Below are positions 16,446 through 24,911 of a stretch of 46,943 bases of DNA, piece after piece (the stretch's first letter is position 1; the number at the start of each line of letters is the position of its first letter). Under the pieces are notes generated by a model, which did not search any database, had not been told where the DNA came from, and worked only from the letters and a program-made list of their open reading frames with translations. This DNA is from Candidatus Saccharimonadota bacterium (lineage in GTDB: Bacteria > Patescibacteriota > Saccharimonadia > Saccharimonadales > Saccharimonadaceae), in contig JAGAEN010000019.1 of assembly GCA_017613135.1 (NCBI GenBank), positions 1 to 46,943 of the forward strand, written 5' to 3'. The position numbers and the translations under genes were made by a program.

Positions 16446-17018
16446 CTATTCTTCACCCCAAAGCTTCTTATTTCCGGCAATCCGAGAATCATAATCCACC
16501 GGTACTAAGTCACCCTTGTCATTCATCTCGTAAAACGCATCTTTTTCGCCCTTAATATGGTCGATAAAGAGTATTCCGTCCAAGTGGTCAATTTCGTGAA
16601 GCAGAGTCCTTGCAAGCTCATCGGTCGCCTTGATTCTTACCTCTGTCCCATCTTCTAGCTTTGCCTTCACCCGCACCTTAGAAGCCCGTGGCACCATACC
16701 ATAGATGGAAGGCACCGATAGGCACCCCTCATAGTCACGTTTTGTCTTCCCCTCGGCCTTAATCACCACTGGATCAATCAGCGCTGTAAAACCCGCATTC
16801 GACTTCTCTTCCATGTCGTCACGAATGATAATAATCCGTTTTAGCACTCCCATCTGAGGCGCCGCCATCGCAGCAGATAACTCATAAGGGTGCTTTTTTT
16901 CCCACTCCAAAGAAAGCCGGCGCATTTCAGCAATAATGTCTAGCACTTCCGGCGTAATCTTGCCAACTTTTTCCGACTTCTCTCGAAGTCTTGCATCTGG
17001 TGTGGTAATTATTTTCAC
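16446..17018 (-). CDS. def: Peptide deformylase (GTG start)
   Basis: A 190-residue metalloenzyme that removes the N-formyl group from new proteins. The motifs are AAMAAPQMG (variant of GxGLAAxQ), EGCLSVP and LLHEIDHLDG, which supply Gln, Cys and the two His metal ligands. I place the start at the GTG at 17018, because the protein then begins VKIITTPD like its family. TATAAT on the minus strand ends 6 nt before that GTG, so an upstream ATG at 17036 would lie at the promoter itself. The promoter sits in the end of the neighbouring hydrolase gene. Confidence 0.92.
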   Translation of the reverse strand: MKIITTPDARLREKSEKVGKITPEVLDIIAEMRRLSLEWEKKHPYELSAAMAAPQMGVLKRIIIIRDDMEEKSNAGFTALIDPVVIKAEGKTKRDYEGCLSVPSIYGMVPRASKVRVKAKLEDGTEVRIKATDELARTLLHEIDHLDGILFIDHIKGEKDAFYEMNDKGDLVPVDYDSRIAGNKKLWGEE

Positions 17019-17025
17019 TCTTATA

Positions 17026-17973
17026 TTATAACACAATCAGTTCTGCTGAATCAACATCTACATCTTTAAGCGATACGCTTTTGATTGCCGGATTTTCGTA
17101 AGTATTATAATAATATGTCTTGGTTTTTGCTGAATATCCGCCAGTGTAGACCGTCTTTTCAAACGCGCCATCGGCCATCGCCGCTCCGCCATCAATCATC
17201 GCTACCCCAGTAAGCGTATGGAATAATCTCGACACATTGCTCGCTTCATCAGATTGTACTGGATAATGTGTGTTAAAATATGCCACGCGAATAAAGCGGT
17301 CAGTAGAATAAAACCCGCCAGGAAGTCCACGTATTAGAGAGCCAGAACCAAACGCCGTCATCTTCGCTTTGCCCCAATCCACTTCTTTTGGCATTGTCGA
17401 ATCAAGGTTCATATAGTTGCGCAAATTCTCTTTGTGCCATCCGTACCCCGGCTGGTTGGTGAGAATATCCACATCATTTTCAAAAATCTCCATCCCGGCC
17501 TTGGTGTATTCCACCACAATTGACCTCTTGGCATCACCGATAATCCAGTGCAGTTGCGATACCGGATATTGTGCATTGATTGGTTTTGATACGATTGCCA
17601 CATTTTTGAGGGCTTTTTCAACTTCATCTACCGAAGTAAAGTTAAGAGCCACCCAGAGCGGAAATTCATAGGCTGCCACATTAGTCTTGCCATCTACCGC
17701 AGTAGGCTCATATGCTGCATAACCAGGGAAATTTAGCCCCGCCACCGCTAGTCCATGCTCATTCGCGCAGTCAAAATATAGTGGCGTGTTTTCCGCTACA
17801 ATCCCCATCCCAATTAGAGCCGGGGAATTAGACATCGTCCCGAGAAACGCTGATTTATACTTGTAGCCTCTCGGTGTGACTACTACCTTTTGCCCGTAGC
17901 CAGTCGACCAGTCCAAATTCCGCCCAAAATACATATTTCCGGCATCATCGCTAAACCTCACCCCTGTACACAT
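17026..17973 (-). CDS. Choloylglycine hydrolase / penicillin V acylase family Ntn hydrolase
   Basis: A 315-residue Ntn hydrolase of the conjugated bile salt hydrolase family. After Met removal, Cys2 (MCTGVRF) is the nucleophile. Other active-site residues seen are Arg and Asp in GRNLDW (about 18-22), the Asn in GLNFPGY near residue 80, the Asn in LTNQPGYGWH near 170 and the Arg in TDRFIRVAYF near 222. Close similarity to gut Firmicutes BSH motifs suggests bile-salt or N-acyl (e.g. homoserine lactone, penicillin V) amide cleavage; the substrate cannot be told. There is no signal peptide, so it is cytoplasmic. It has a strong AAAGGAGG SD, unlike its leaderless neighbours, which fits acquisition by transfer. 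Confidence 0.87.
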   Translation of the reverse strand: MCTGVRFSDDAGNMYFGRNLDWSTGYGQKVVVTPRGYKYKSAFLGTMSNSPALIGMGIVAENTPLYFDCANEHGLAVAGLNFPGYAAYEPTAVDGKTNVAAYEFPLWVALNFTSVDEVEKALKNVAIVSKPINAQYPVSQLHWIIGDAKRSIVVEYTKAGMEIFENDVDILTNQPGYGWHKENLRNYMNLDSTMPKEVDWGKAKMTAFGSGSLIRGLPGGFYSTDRFIRVAYFNTHYPVQSDEASNVSRLFHTLTGVAMIDGGAAMADGAFEKTVYTGGYSAKTKTYYYNTYENPAIKSVSLKDVDVDSAELIVL

Positions 17974-18017
17974 AAACCTCCTTTGTTTATTTATTTAAAA
18001 TACTTATGTCTATTTTA

Positions 18018-19934
18018 TCACAATAAACTCGGCGGGTCCAAAAAAACTCTGAAATTCTTGTCTAAATTCTTGCACGCTTCTACTAGTTCCTTCCGCGATT
18101 TTGCTCTCACCACCATTTCCCAAGAGTACCCAGCCGCCGTTCTTTCGTGAAAAGCCGGCTGAGGCGGCGAAACCAAAAACCCTGTATTACACTGTAACAC
18201 GCTAGTCGCTTCCCGCATCTTTTTTAGCACTGTCGCTTCAGTCTTCATCGTCAGCTCTAGTCTTGTTACATATCTAAATGGCGGGAAACCAGAGCGCCGC
18301 CTCTGTTTTAATAAATAATTCGCAAACCCTTCATAATCTTCTGAGATAGCAAATCTAAGCACCGGGTGTTCAGGCTGAAAAGTCTGAATAAACACCTCCG
18401 CCGTATCGAGATGGCCTCGTCCTACCCGTCCAATTACTTGAGCAATCAGCTGAAATACTCTTTCTTCCGCCGCAAAATCTGGCAGGGAAAGCCCGGCGTC
18501 CGCCTGTACCACCCCGACCGTCGCGAGCAACGGTAAATCCAGCCCCTTAGCCAACCCCTGCGTGCCCACCAAAATATCCACCTGCCCCTCACGTACCTCC
18601 TCATAAATCGCCTCTAATCCCTCGCCTTTTTTATTATCCGCATCAAACCGCCGCACTCTCACCTTTGGAAACAGCTTCTTTAGTTCGCTCTCTAATAATT
18701 TGGTCCCAAACCCTTTATGAATCAGCCCCAGACTACCACATTCCGGGCAGGAAGTAGGCACTTTTTCACGAAAATCACAGGTGTGGCACACCAGTTCGTA
18801 AGTATCTGCGTGTAAAGTCAGCGGCAAATAACAATTCGGACATATCACCTCGTGCCCACATTTTTCGCAAATTGTAAGCGGTGCCGACCCTCGTCGATTA
18901 TGAAAAATTAGCGTCTGCCGCCCTTCCGCCAAATTTTTCGCCATCGATTTTAATAAAGAATTAGAAAAATACCTATTTCGCGAAAAATTATCCCTGTTTT
19001 TAAGATCGATAATCGATATTTCGGCTTTTTTAGCCTCTTTTTTTGCCCGCATTTTTAAACTCACCAGGGAACCTATCTTTTTTGCAATGTAATAATCTGT
19101 CACCGTCGGAGTCGCCGAGCCGAGAATACAGCTTACATCGCACGCTTTCGCCATCGCACTCGCCACCCGTATCGCCGAATACCTAGGAGGGTTTTCCTGA
19201 TAATAAGTTCCCTCGTGCTCCTCATCTATAATAATCAGCCCAAGATTAGACACTGGCGCAAATAGCGCCGAACGCGGCCCCACCACTATCAATGGCTCCT
19301 CCGCTTCTAGAATTTGCTCAAAAATCAAATGTCTCTCCGCCTCAGTCTGCTTAGAATGGATTAAAACCACCTTTTCACCAAAAACCTCCCGAAAAACCTG
19401 TACCAACTGGCTAGTGAGAGCAATCTCCGGCACCAAAAGTATCGTGGACTTTTGCCGTTTAAACGCATTTAGAGCCATTCTAAGGTAGATATTGGTCTTA
19501 CCACTACCAGTAACGCCATAAAGCACTTTCGTGCCTCCTCCCCCCCTCTCCAGGCCTTCCAAGGCCACTTTTTGTGCGGGGTTAAGGGGAATAATGGTAG
19601 TTTCACTAGCCTGTTCGGTCTTGTTCGGTCTTGTTCGGCGTTTCTTTTCCACCCCTGTCGGCAAGATAAGGCTCGCCACCAGCCCTTCCGGCACCATATA
19701 ATAATCACTAATAAACCGCGCGACCTTCAGCAAATGTTCCGGCAGCGGCTTTGCATACAAAATTTTCAAAATCGATTTAGTTTTAAAATCCGGTTGCGCA
19801 ACTTTTTTAACAACAATCCCCGGCACCACCCGTCGTCCTACCGGCACCAGCACTATCTGCCCCGGCAAAAGGGAATCACCATAATTATAGGTTAAAATCC
19901 CCACCTTACCTACCGGCATCACCTCATAAAACAT
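18018..19934 (-). CDS. priA: Replication restart helicase PriA
   Basis: A 638-residue superfamily-2 DNA helicase that reloads the replisome at stalled forks. It shows an N-terminal DNA-binding domain, Walker A GVTGSGKT (about 140-147), DEEH (about 223-226), and the zinc module with CEKCG, CPNC, CHTC and CPECG knuckles (about 346-390) inside the helicase domain, then the QVIGRVGRG motif VI near 500. It is shorter than E. coli PriA. It is leaderless: TATAAT on the minus strand ends 6 nt before the ATG. A linker at about residues 100-112 is coded by three phased copies of the complement of TGTTCGG(T/C). Confidence 0.94.
   Translation of the reverse strand: MFYEVMPVGKVGILTYNYGDSLLPGQIVLVPVGRRVVPGIVVKKVAQPDFKTKSILKILYAKPLPEHLLKVARFISDYYMVPEGLVASLILPTGVEKKRRTRPNKTEQASETTIIPLNPAQKVALEGLERGGGGTKVLYGVTGSGKTNIYLRMALNAFKRQKSTILLVPEIALTSQLVQVFREVFGEKVVLIHSKQTEAERHLIFEQILEAEEPLIVVGPRSALFAPVSNLGLIIIDEEHEGTYYQENPPRYSAIRVASAMAKACDVSCILGSATPTVTDYYIAKKIGSLVSLKMRAKKEAKKAEISIIDLKNRDNFSRNRYFSNSLLKSMAKNLAEGRQTLIFHNRRGSAPLTICEKCGHEVICPNCYLPLTLHADTYELVCHTCDFREKVPTSCPECGSLGLIHKGFGTKLLESELKKLFPKVRVRRFDADNKKGEGLEAIYEEVREGQVDILVGTQGLAKGLDLPLLATVGVVQADAGLSLPDFAAEERVFQLIAQVIGRVGRGHLDTAEVFIQTFQPEHPVLRFAISEDYEGFANYLLKQRRRSGFPPFRYVTRLELTMKTEATVLKKMREATSVLQCNTGFLVSPPQPAFHERTAAGYSWEMVVRAKSRKELVEACKNLDKNFRVFLDPPSLL
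19612..19639 (+). repeat. TGTTCGGT motif triplet, 10-bp phased, inside priA
   Basis: TGTTCGGT at 19612-19619 and 19622-19629 and TGTTCGGC at 19632-19639 follow each other at exact 10-bp steps, within a variable linker of priA. The same octamer recurs in intergenic DNA and in the traG-like gene. Confidence 0.85.
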
Positions 19935-20005
19935 ATCATCATTATAACATTGTTGTAATTTTTACAGAAGTCGTGCTATAATAGGGTCATTATAAGTGAG
20001 GAAAT

Positions 20006-20296
20006 ATGTTAGATATCTTCGTTACATCTAGGGTGCGCCGTAAAATCATCGTGGTTTTTGCCAAATACCCCGATTTCAAAACCCACGTTAGGGGTCTTGC
20101 CAAACTCATCAAAGAAGACCCCGGCAATATTCAGAGAGAATTAGAGCGTATGGCTGAGGGCAAATTCCTACTCGTCACCAAAAAAGGTCGCACTAAAATC
20201 TACCAGACTAATAAGCAGTTCCCGATTTTAAAAGAACTTCAAAGTATTGTTATTAAAAGCCAAAAGGGCAGCAAACCTTCCAAAACTATTGGCTAA
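20006..20296 (+). CDS. Small winged helix-turn-helix DNA-binding protein
   Basis: A 96-residue protein that reads as a single winged-helix domain: MLDIFVTSRVRRKIIVVF as helix 1, a recognition region GLAKLIKEDPGNIQRELERM (about 30-49) and a wing with FLLVTKKGRTKIYQTN. Such short regulators that start with LxxxFxSxVRxKLL are common in archaea and CPR. TATAAT lies upstream (about 19977) with GTGAGG before the ATG. The recJ gene follows after 12 bp, so it may regulate its own operon. The target is unknown. Confidence 0.75.
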   Translation: MLDIFVTSRVRRKIIVVFAKYPDFKTHVRGLAKLIKEDPGNIQRELERMAEGKFLLVTKKGRTKIYQTNKQFPILKELQSIVIKSQKGSKPSKTIG

Positions 20297-20308
20297 CAGG
20301 GGCGCCAA

Positions 20309-21919
20309 ATGAACAAGTTATTTACTCAACTCGTAGAAAAACGGCACTTAGACGACGCTTTTTTGCACCCCAAATACGAAAACCTCACCGACCCCTTCAC
20401 TCTCCCAGATATGGACAAAGCCACCGACCGTATCAAAAAAGCCAAAAGCACAGCTGAAAAAATCCTTATTTACGGAGATTACGACGTCGATGGCGTTACC
20501 GCAAGCACTTTGATGGAGCAAGCTTTAATTCTCTCTGGCATCAAGCCAGAAAATATCGAAATTATGCTTCCCGACCGCTTCGCTGACGGTTATGGTATGA
20601 GTCCGCGCCTGATTGAGCGTGCCAAAGACCACCAGGTCAACCTCATCATCACCGTAGACTGCGGCTCAAGAAATCACGCCATCGTCGAAGAACTAAATAC
20701 TCTAAAAATAAACACCATCATCACTGACCACCACGAATGTGCCGACACTCTCCCTGATGCAGGCGCTATCATTAACCCCCACCGTAAGGACCACCCCACT
20801 GAGTCACTTCAAAATCTTGCCGGCGTCGGCGTGGCTTTCAAACTCGCCCAGGCACTAACCAAGCAAAACCTCATCGAAGACGGCCAAGAAAAATGGCTTC
20901 TTGACCTCGTACTTCTTGGCACCATCTGTGACAATATGCTGCTCACCGGCGAAAATCGCATCCTTGGCTACTACGGCACGAAAGTTTTAGCAAAAACTCG
21001 CCGCCCCGGCCTTAGAGAATTGATGCGTACCGCCGGTGTAAAAAGCATCACTTCTGAATCTATCGGTTTCCAAATCGGCCCGCGCCTCAATGTCGCCGGT
21101 CGCCTCGAAACCGCCGAATTATCTCTAAAACTCCTCCGTACCGCCTCTGCTCCCGAAGCTGCTACCATTGCCGTAAAACTTGAAGAATTAAACAAAAAAC
21201 GCCGCACCGAGCAACGCACCGCCACTGATGAAATTATCCATAGGAAACACACGACCGAGCCGGTGATCATCGAAACCGGCCACTGGCACGAAGGAATTCT
21301 CGGCATCGTCGCCGGTCGTCTCGTCGAAAAATATCACCAACCCGCCTTCGTCCTTACCGAAGTTGAACAGGGAATATTAAAAGGCTCCGGTCGCAGTTTT
21401 GGCGATTTTAATCTTTCCGATGCCCTAAATTACGCGAAAGATGCCATTATCGGCGGCGGCGGTCACGCTGGCGCCGCTGGAGTGAGATTAGATTTTAAAA
21501 ACCTCTACCAGTTCCGCGAAAAAATCAACGAATACTATAAAAGCCTTCATCTTATAAATCAAGAAGACTATTTCAAAAATCACGCCGACCTTGAAACTAC
21601 CGATCTCGGCGACATTTCGCTCGAACTTATAGAGGATTTAAAACTCTTAGAGCCCTTCGGCGCCGGTAACGAAGAGCCGATTATCCGCCTAAAAAACCCC
21701 GAAATCTTAGAAACCAAGCGTATGGGCGACCAAGGCCAACATCTCCGCCTTGATTTAAAAGGAAAAGACGGCAAAATCTTAAAATGCGTCGCCTTCTCCG
21801 CCCCCAACCACTGGTTCGAGCTCGACAACTACGATCCCCACGATTTCCTGATAAAACCTGTCGAAAACGAATGGAATGGCACTCGCTCTGCCGAAGCTCG
21901 CCTAATTGACATATGCTGA
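20309..21919 (+). CDS. recJ: Single-strand DNA exonuclease RecJ
   Basis: A 536-residue DHH/DHHA1 phosphoesterase that degrades ssDNA 5' to 3' in recombination and repair. Motif I is GDYDVDG (about 54-60), the Asp-rich motif TVDCGS is near 114, motif III is TDHHE (about 137-141), and the DHHA1 motif GGGGHAGAAG is at about 386-395. The C-terminal OB-fold region follows. Length matches RecJ. It forms a unit with the upstream winged-helix gene, 12 bp apart, with an AGGGG SD. Confidence 0.93.
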   Translation: MNKLFTQLVEKRHLDDAFLHPKYENLTDPFTLPDMDKATDRIKKAKSTAEKILIYGDYDVDGVTASTLMEQALILSGIKPENIEIMLPDRFADGYGMSPRLIERAKDHQVNLIITVDCGSRNHAIVEELNTLKINTIITDHHECADTLPDAGAIINPHRKDHPTESLQNLAGVGVAFKLAQALTKQNLIEDGQEKWLLDLVLLGTICDNMLLTGENRILGYYGTKVLAKTRRPGLRELMRTAGVKSITSESIGFQIGPRLNVAGRLETAELSLKLLRTASAPEAATIAVKLEELNKKRRTEQRTATDEIIHRKHTTEPVIIETGHWHEGILGIVAGRLVEKYHQPAFVLTEVEQGILKGSGRSFGDFNLSDALNYAKDAIIGGGGHAGAAGVRLDFKNLYQFREKINEYYKSLHLINQEDYFKNHADLETTDLGDISLELIEDLKLLEPFGAGNEEPIIRLKNPEILETKRMGDQGQHLRLDLKGKDGKILKCVAFSAPNHWFELDNYDPHDFLIKPVENEWNGTRSAEARLIDIC

Positions 21920-22017
21920 ACCTGCTTTTGATAAGAATATTACATAAACATCTAAATTTTACGCAGAAATTTTATGCTATAATAAAAGTGCTACAATTAA
22001 ACATTTCCGTATTGGAT

Positions 22018-22026
22018 TTATCCACA
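22018..22026 (+). promoter_or_regulatory. Exact DnaA-box sequence TTATCCACA
   Basis: One perfect DnaA box lies between the TATAAT at about 21975 and the ATG at 22063. It is the only exact copy I saw in the window, so it could be a DnaA-controlled promoter site or chance; there is no cluster that would mark an origin. Confidence 0.45.
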
Positions 22027-22062
22027 TTTCGTGCGATATGTCTATAAGGAGAAAGGTGACAT

Positions 22063-23172
22063 ATGGAAAATATACCAACACCAAATTCCGAAGATTTGGT
22101 AATACCACCAAACCCAATGGCGAAACTTTCCGAAATGCCAGATTTTAAAGAACGGCTAGAACAGCTAAGAGAAAAAGAGAAAAAACGTGGGACAAAGATT
22201 CTAGCAGCTGTTGACAAACAAAGATTAGACGATATTGGTGAAGATATCGGCAGAGAAGAGATTGTCGTTACTTCGTCTAATCCAGCTGATGAAGATGACG
22301 TTTGGATTAATATGGATGAAGGTGGTAGTTGGAAATGGAAGACTGGTGAGGAAACTCCTACGCCCCCATCCCCAACTCCTGAGACCCCGACTCCATCCCC
22401 AACTCCTGAGACCCCGACTCCAACCCCAGATTGGGGTAAGGAAGGCGATCCACACGATCCTTCCGATTTGGTTGATTCAGATTCTGGAATAGGTCAAGAA
22501 GAAGCTGAACGCTTTACTGCCGCTGAGGCTGAAGCGGCAGCCGCTGCCCAGGCCGCCACCGCCCATGAAGAAAGTGAAAGGCAAAGACAAGCAGAGCAAG
22601 AAGAAATGCCAGAAATACAAGATAGCCACTACAACGAAGAAGCAGAAGAGTTCTTTGCTAAATTAGGTCTCGATGTAGCTCGCCCGCGCTCACAATCACC
22701 GAAGAAAAAACATAATCACGAACACACGCCTAGCCGCCACCCAGAATTTCTCAAGAATCAAGCCATCGCGAGAGAAAAAGGACAGCGTATGGTTGGCAAC
22801 GAAAAACGACCATATATTTTTCCTCACGAAATCTCTGAAAGGGTGAAAAACGGAGAAGACATCCACGAGCTTGTAAAAAACGCCAATGCTGAAAGTGTCT
22901 GGCATCATATAGACGAATTTGCCAAAAACGGGGCTAATATAGAAGAGATTTTTGACAATATGCCAAAAAGCACCAGGTGGCTTTCAATAGACGAGCTGGT
23001 TCAAAATGGCTACGATGTAGATAAGCTTGCTGATAAATTAAATGATACAGAGGTATGGTTACAGGCTGACAAATTAGTGAAAAATGGTGCTAACGTCAAT
23101 CGTCTCAAACAACGTTTATCCAAAGACGCATTTTTGCGAAGCCTAATTGATAGAGGGGAATTGCTTGGGTAG
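22063..23172 (+). CDS. Acidic protein with PT-rich linker and 26-residue solenoid repeats
   Basis: A 369-residue protein of unknown function. The N-terminal part is polar. Residues about 97-125 are a Pro/Thr/Ser/Glu linker coded by a 27-bp DNA repeat; 150-190 is an Ala/Glu coiled coil. From about residue 261 to the end there are three exact 26-residue repeats plus a partial one, with the pattern N-G-x-[DN]-[IV]-xx-[IL], then W near position 18 and D-x-[LF]-[AV]-[QK] at the end, which predicts a two-helix solenoid for protein binding. There is no signal peptide or membrane helix. It has an AAGGAG SD. Similar 'NGAxV' helical repeats occur in other Saccharibacteria proteins (recalled, unchecked). 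Confidence 0.75.
   Translation: MENIPTPNSEDLVIPPNPMAKLSEMPDFKERLEQLREKEKKRGTKILAAVDKQRLDDIGEDIGREEIVVTSSNPADEDDVWINMDEGGSWKWKTGEETPTPPSPTPETPTPSPTPETPTPTPDWGKEGDPHDPSDLVDSDSGIGQEEAERFTAAEAEAAAAAQAATAHEESERQRQAEQEEMPEIQDSHYNEEAEEFFAKLGLDVARPRSQSPKKKHNHEHTPSRHPEFLKNQAIAREKGQRMVGNEKRPYIFPHEISERVKNGEDIHELVKNANAESVWHHIDEFAKNGANIEEIFDNMPKSTRWLSIDELVQNGYDVDKLADKLNDTEVWLQADKLVKNGANVNRLKQRLSKDAFLRSLIDRGELLG
22366..22419 (+). repeat. 27-bp tandem repeat coding a Pro/Thr linker
   Basis: Two exact copies of a 27-bp unit beginning CCATCCCCAACTCCTGAG (22366-22392 and 22393-22419), followed by part of a third. It codes for a PSPTPETPT linker. Confidence 0.93.
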
Positions 23173-23197
23173 GCACAATATATGTTATAATTAAGGC

Positions 23198-23731
23198 ATG
23201 AAAAAAGTCATTTTGAAATGCAAACTAGCGAACCGCGACAATTTTGAAGATAAACTCAACGAAATCGACCTTGATTTTAGTGCGATGTATTGGCAGCACG
23301 ACCGTGTCTATGTACCACGAGGCTACAAAAGAAGTATGAACCTCCCACGCCTTGTTATGCGCACCGAAATGAAAGCTGTCGACGAGCCACCAAAATATAG
23401 CCTGATTTTGAAACGCCACATCGAAGATTCCGGCATTGATATCGTCGAAACTACTCCTGTTGAAGACTACGCCAACACAGTAAATATCATTTTGCAACTT
23501 GGTTTCAAGCCTGCCGCCGAAGTCTCTCGCCGTCGCCAAGAATTAATGATGGGCCCCGGCACCAAGATTTATCTAGACGAAATCGACGGTCGCCCTGGCG
23601 AATCCTACGCCAAAATCGAATCCGACCTTACTACCACCGACTCCATTCTCGAAGCGAAAGAAGATCTGAAAAAAACCTTCTCCACCCTCGGCGAAGAAAC
23701 CATCGTCGAGAACGCATATTTTGAATTATAA
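23198..23731 (+). CDS. CYTH-domain-like protein
   Basis: A 177-residue protein that fits the CYTH fold of class-IV adenylate cyclases and triphosphatases: an alternating charged strand pattern with RVYVPRG, RLVMRTE, YSLILKRH, VSRRRQELMM, IYLDEIDG and YAKIESDL. These would line the triphosphate tunnel. The N-terminal ExExK signature is not conserved, since the first strand reads VILKCKL, so catalysis may differ or be lost. TATAAT (23186-23191) ends 6 nt before the ATG: leaderless. The neighbour is a convergent DUF4868 gene. The substrate is unknown. Confidence 0.75.
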   Translation: MKKVILKCKLANRDNFEDKLNEIDLDFSAMYWQHDRVYVPRGYKRSMNLPRLVMRTEMKAVDEPPKYSLILKRHIEDSGIDIVETTPVEDYANTVNIILQLGFKPAAEVSRRRQELMMGPGTKIYLDEIDGRPGESYAKIESDLTTTDSILEAKEDLKKTFSTLGEETIVENAYFEL

Positions 23732-23748
23732 ACTAAAAATTGTGAGCA

Positions 23749-24732
23749 TTACCCTCTCGGTGGCTCTCCATCCGGCTCGCCGAGCAGTTTTTTAGACTTG
23801 ATTTCGTATCTGCGTCCATTGACCGGCGAAATATAGTAATCCTCGTTTAAGAGATTCACAAACATCGTGAGATCTTTGTCGTCCATAATAATAATCGAAC
23901 CATCGTCATCCGTCATCAGTTCTAGTTGCATTTCATCCGCATAATCCAGTAACTTATCTTGTGGCATCTCTTCCGCAATATCCATTGCTTGCACTTTTTT
24001 AAGTAGAGGCTTCTTATCTGCAAGTAGGGAATCCAGCGTCAAACCTTCCGCAAACGACAATTTATACTTCTCTGTGAGCTCTTTCGCCTTCGCTTCCGCA
24101 ATCACCTGCGATTTAAAATCGTACTGGAACAGATTTTCAAACTTCGCCTGATTAAACACAATAATTGTGCCATCCACAATCGCCACCTGATTATCATCCG
24201 GCATTTTAAGCGCAATCTCTGCCGAAAATGGCTCAAATGATTCGCCATTAATCTCCCACGAAGTAGCGCCTTTGAGCGCCGACGACGCCGGGAGTAACTT
24301 CGCAATATAAAAAGTCTTCATCCCCTCATCGCCAGGGTAGGTAAACTTCGCGATAATCCCTTTCACCTTCTTGAAGTCATACTCGTTTTCCGAAAAATAA
24401 TCGATATCCTTATACTCATTTTCAATTAAATGAATCAAAGTCTCGGCCCGCCCCACTTTCGACAGGGAAGTACGATAAATCACCTTCTCTTCACCATCCG
24501 CCTTTTCGTATTCGCGACACTCTAACCCCTTGTCCGCCTCTTCAATAATAAAATGTGCCGCTTCCATCATAAACATCGATTTCACCGCACCCGTCAGTTT
24601 GTCAGAATACTTAATCTTATACGGCGTGTAATTTTTATTGAACAAAAACAACTCCGCCGAGACATTATTTTTAACTTCATCCACCTCGTTTGCCCAGAGA
24701 AACACATCAAAGGGCTCACTAGAATTTTCCAT
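23749..24732 (-). CDS. DUF4868 (KwaB-like) protein, orphan
   Basis: A 327-residue acidic protein. The central and C-terminal parts fit DUF4868, the family of KwaB from the Kiwa anti-phage system: a strand-rich half leading to 'VDGTIIVFNQAKFENLFQY' (about 186-204), a helical region after it, and a C-terminal NEDYYISPVNGRRYEI..KK that matches the family's usual ending with a Tyr-containing strand and basic residues. In Kiwa, KwaB works with the membrane protein KwaA; no KwaA candidate is adjacent, so a defence role is uncertain. It has a TATAAT box and a GAGGT SD. It is a lone minus-strand gene among plus-strand genes. The family call is from motif memory. Confidence 0.6.
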   Translation of the reverse strand: MENSSEPFDVFLWANEVDEVKNNVSAELFLFNKNYTPYKIKYSDKLTGAVKSMFMMEAAHFIIEEADKGLECREYEKADGEEKVIYRTSLSKVGRAETLIHLIENEYKDIDYFSENEYDFKKVKGIIAKFTYPGDEGMKTFYIAKLLPASSALKGATSWEINGESFEPFSAEIALKMPDDNQVAIVDGTIIVFNQAKFENLFQYDFKSQVIAEAKAKELTEKYKLSFAEGLTLDSLLADKKPLLKKVQAMDIAEEMPQDKLLDYADEMQLELMTDDDGSIIIMDDKDLTMFVNLLNEDYYISPVNGRRYEIKSKKLLGEPDGEPPRG

Positions 24733-24779
24733 AATTTACCTCACTTATTTTCCCCCATTATATCACACCAAAGCACATA

Positions 24780-24808
24780 TTGACAAAAATAACCATATGT
24801 GATATAAT
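24780..24808 (+). promoter_or_regulatory. Perfect consensus sigma-70 promoter
   Basis: TTGACA (24780-24785), a 17-nt spacer and TATAAT (24803-24808). It is divergent from the DUF4868 promoter, whose -10 lies at 24757-24762 on the minus strand. It serves the gene at 24912 through a folded leader. Confidence 0.9.
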
Positions 24809-24837
24809 TAGAATAATAGGTCTAAAACATTAGATCC

Positions 24838-24897
24838 GCATTTGTGAGGTGAGACACTCTCACTAATTCCAATCACAAATGCCTCTGCTTTGCAGAG
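24838..24897 (+). promoter_or_regulatory. Two-hairpin leader next to the SD
   Basis: A perfect 10-bp stem GCATTTGTGA/TCACAAATGC (24838-24847 with 24873-24882) is followed at once by CTCTGC/GCAGAG (24883-24888 with 24892-24897). The SD AGAAAGGG comes directly after. The layout, with a stem abutting the SD, is like that of rpsA. Confidence 0.75.
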
Positions 24898-24911
24898 AGA
24901 AAGGGAACCAA

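Noticed and set aside
22018-22026. Replication origin at the DnaA box
   Set aside because: Only one exact box, no dnaA or dnaN nearby and no box cluster; motif polarity does not switch here.
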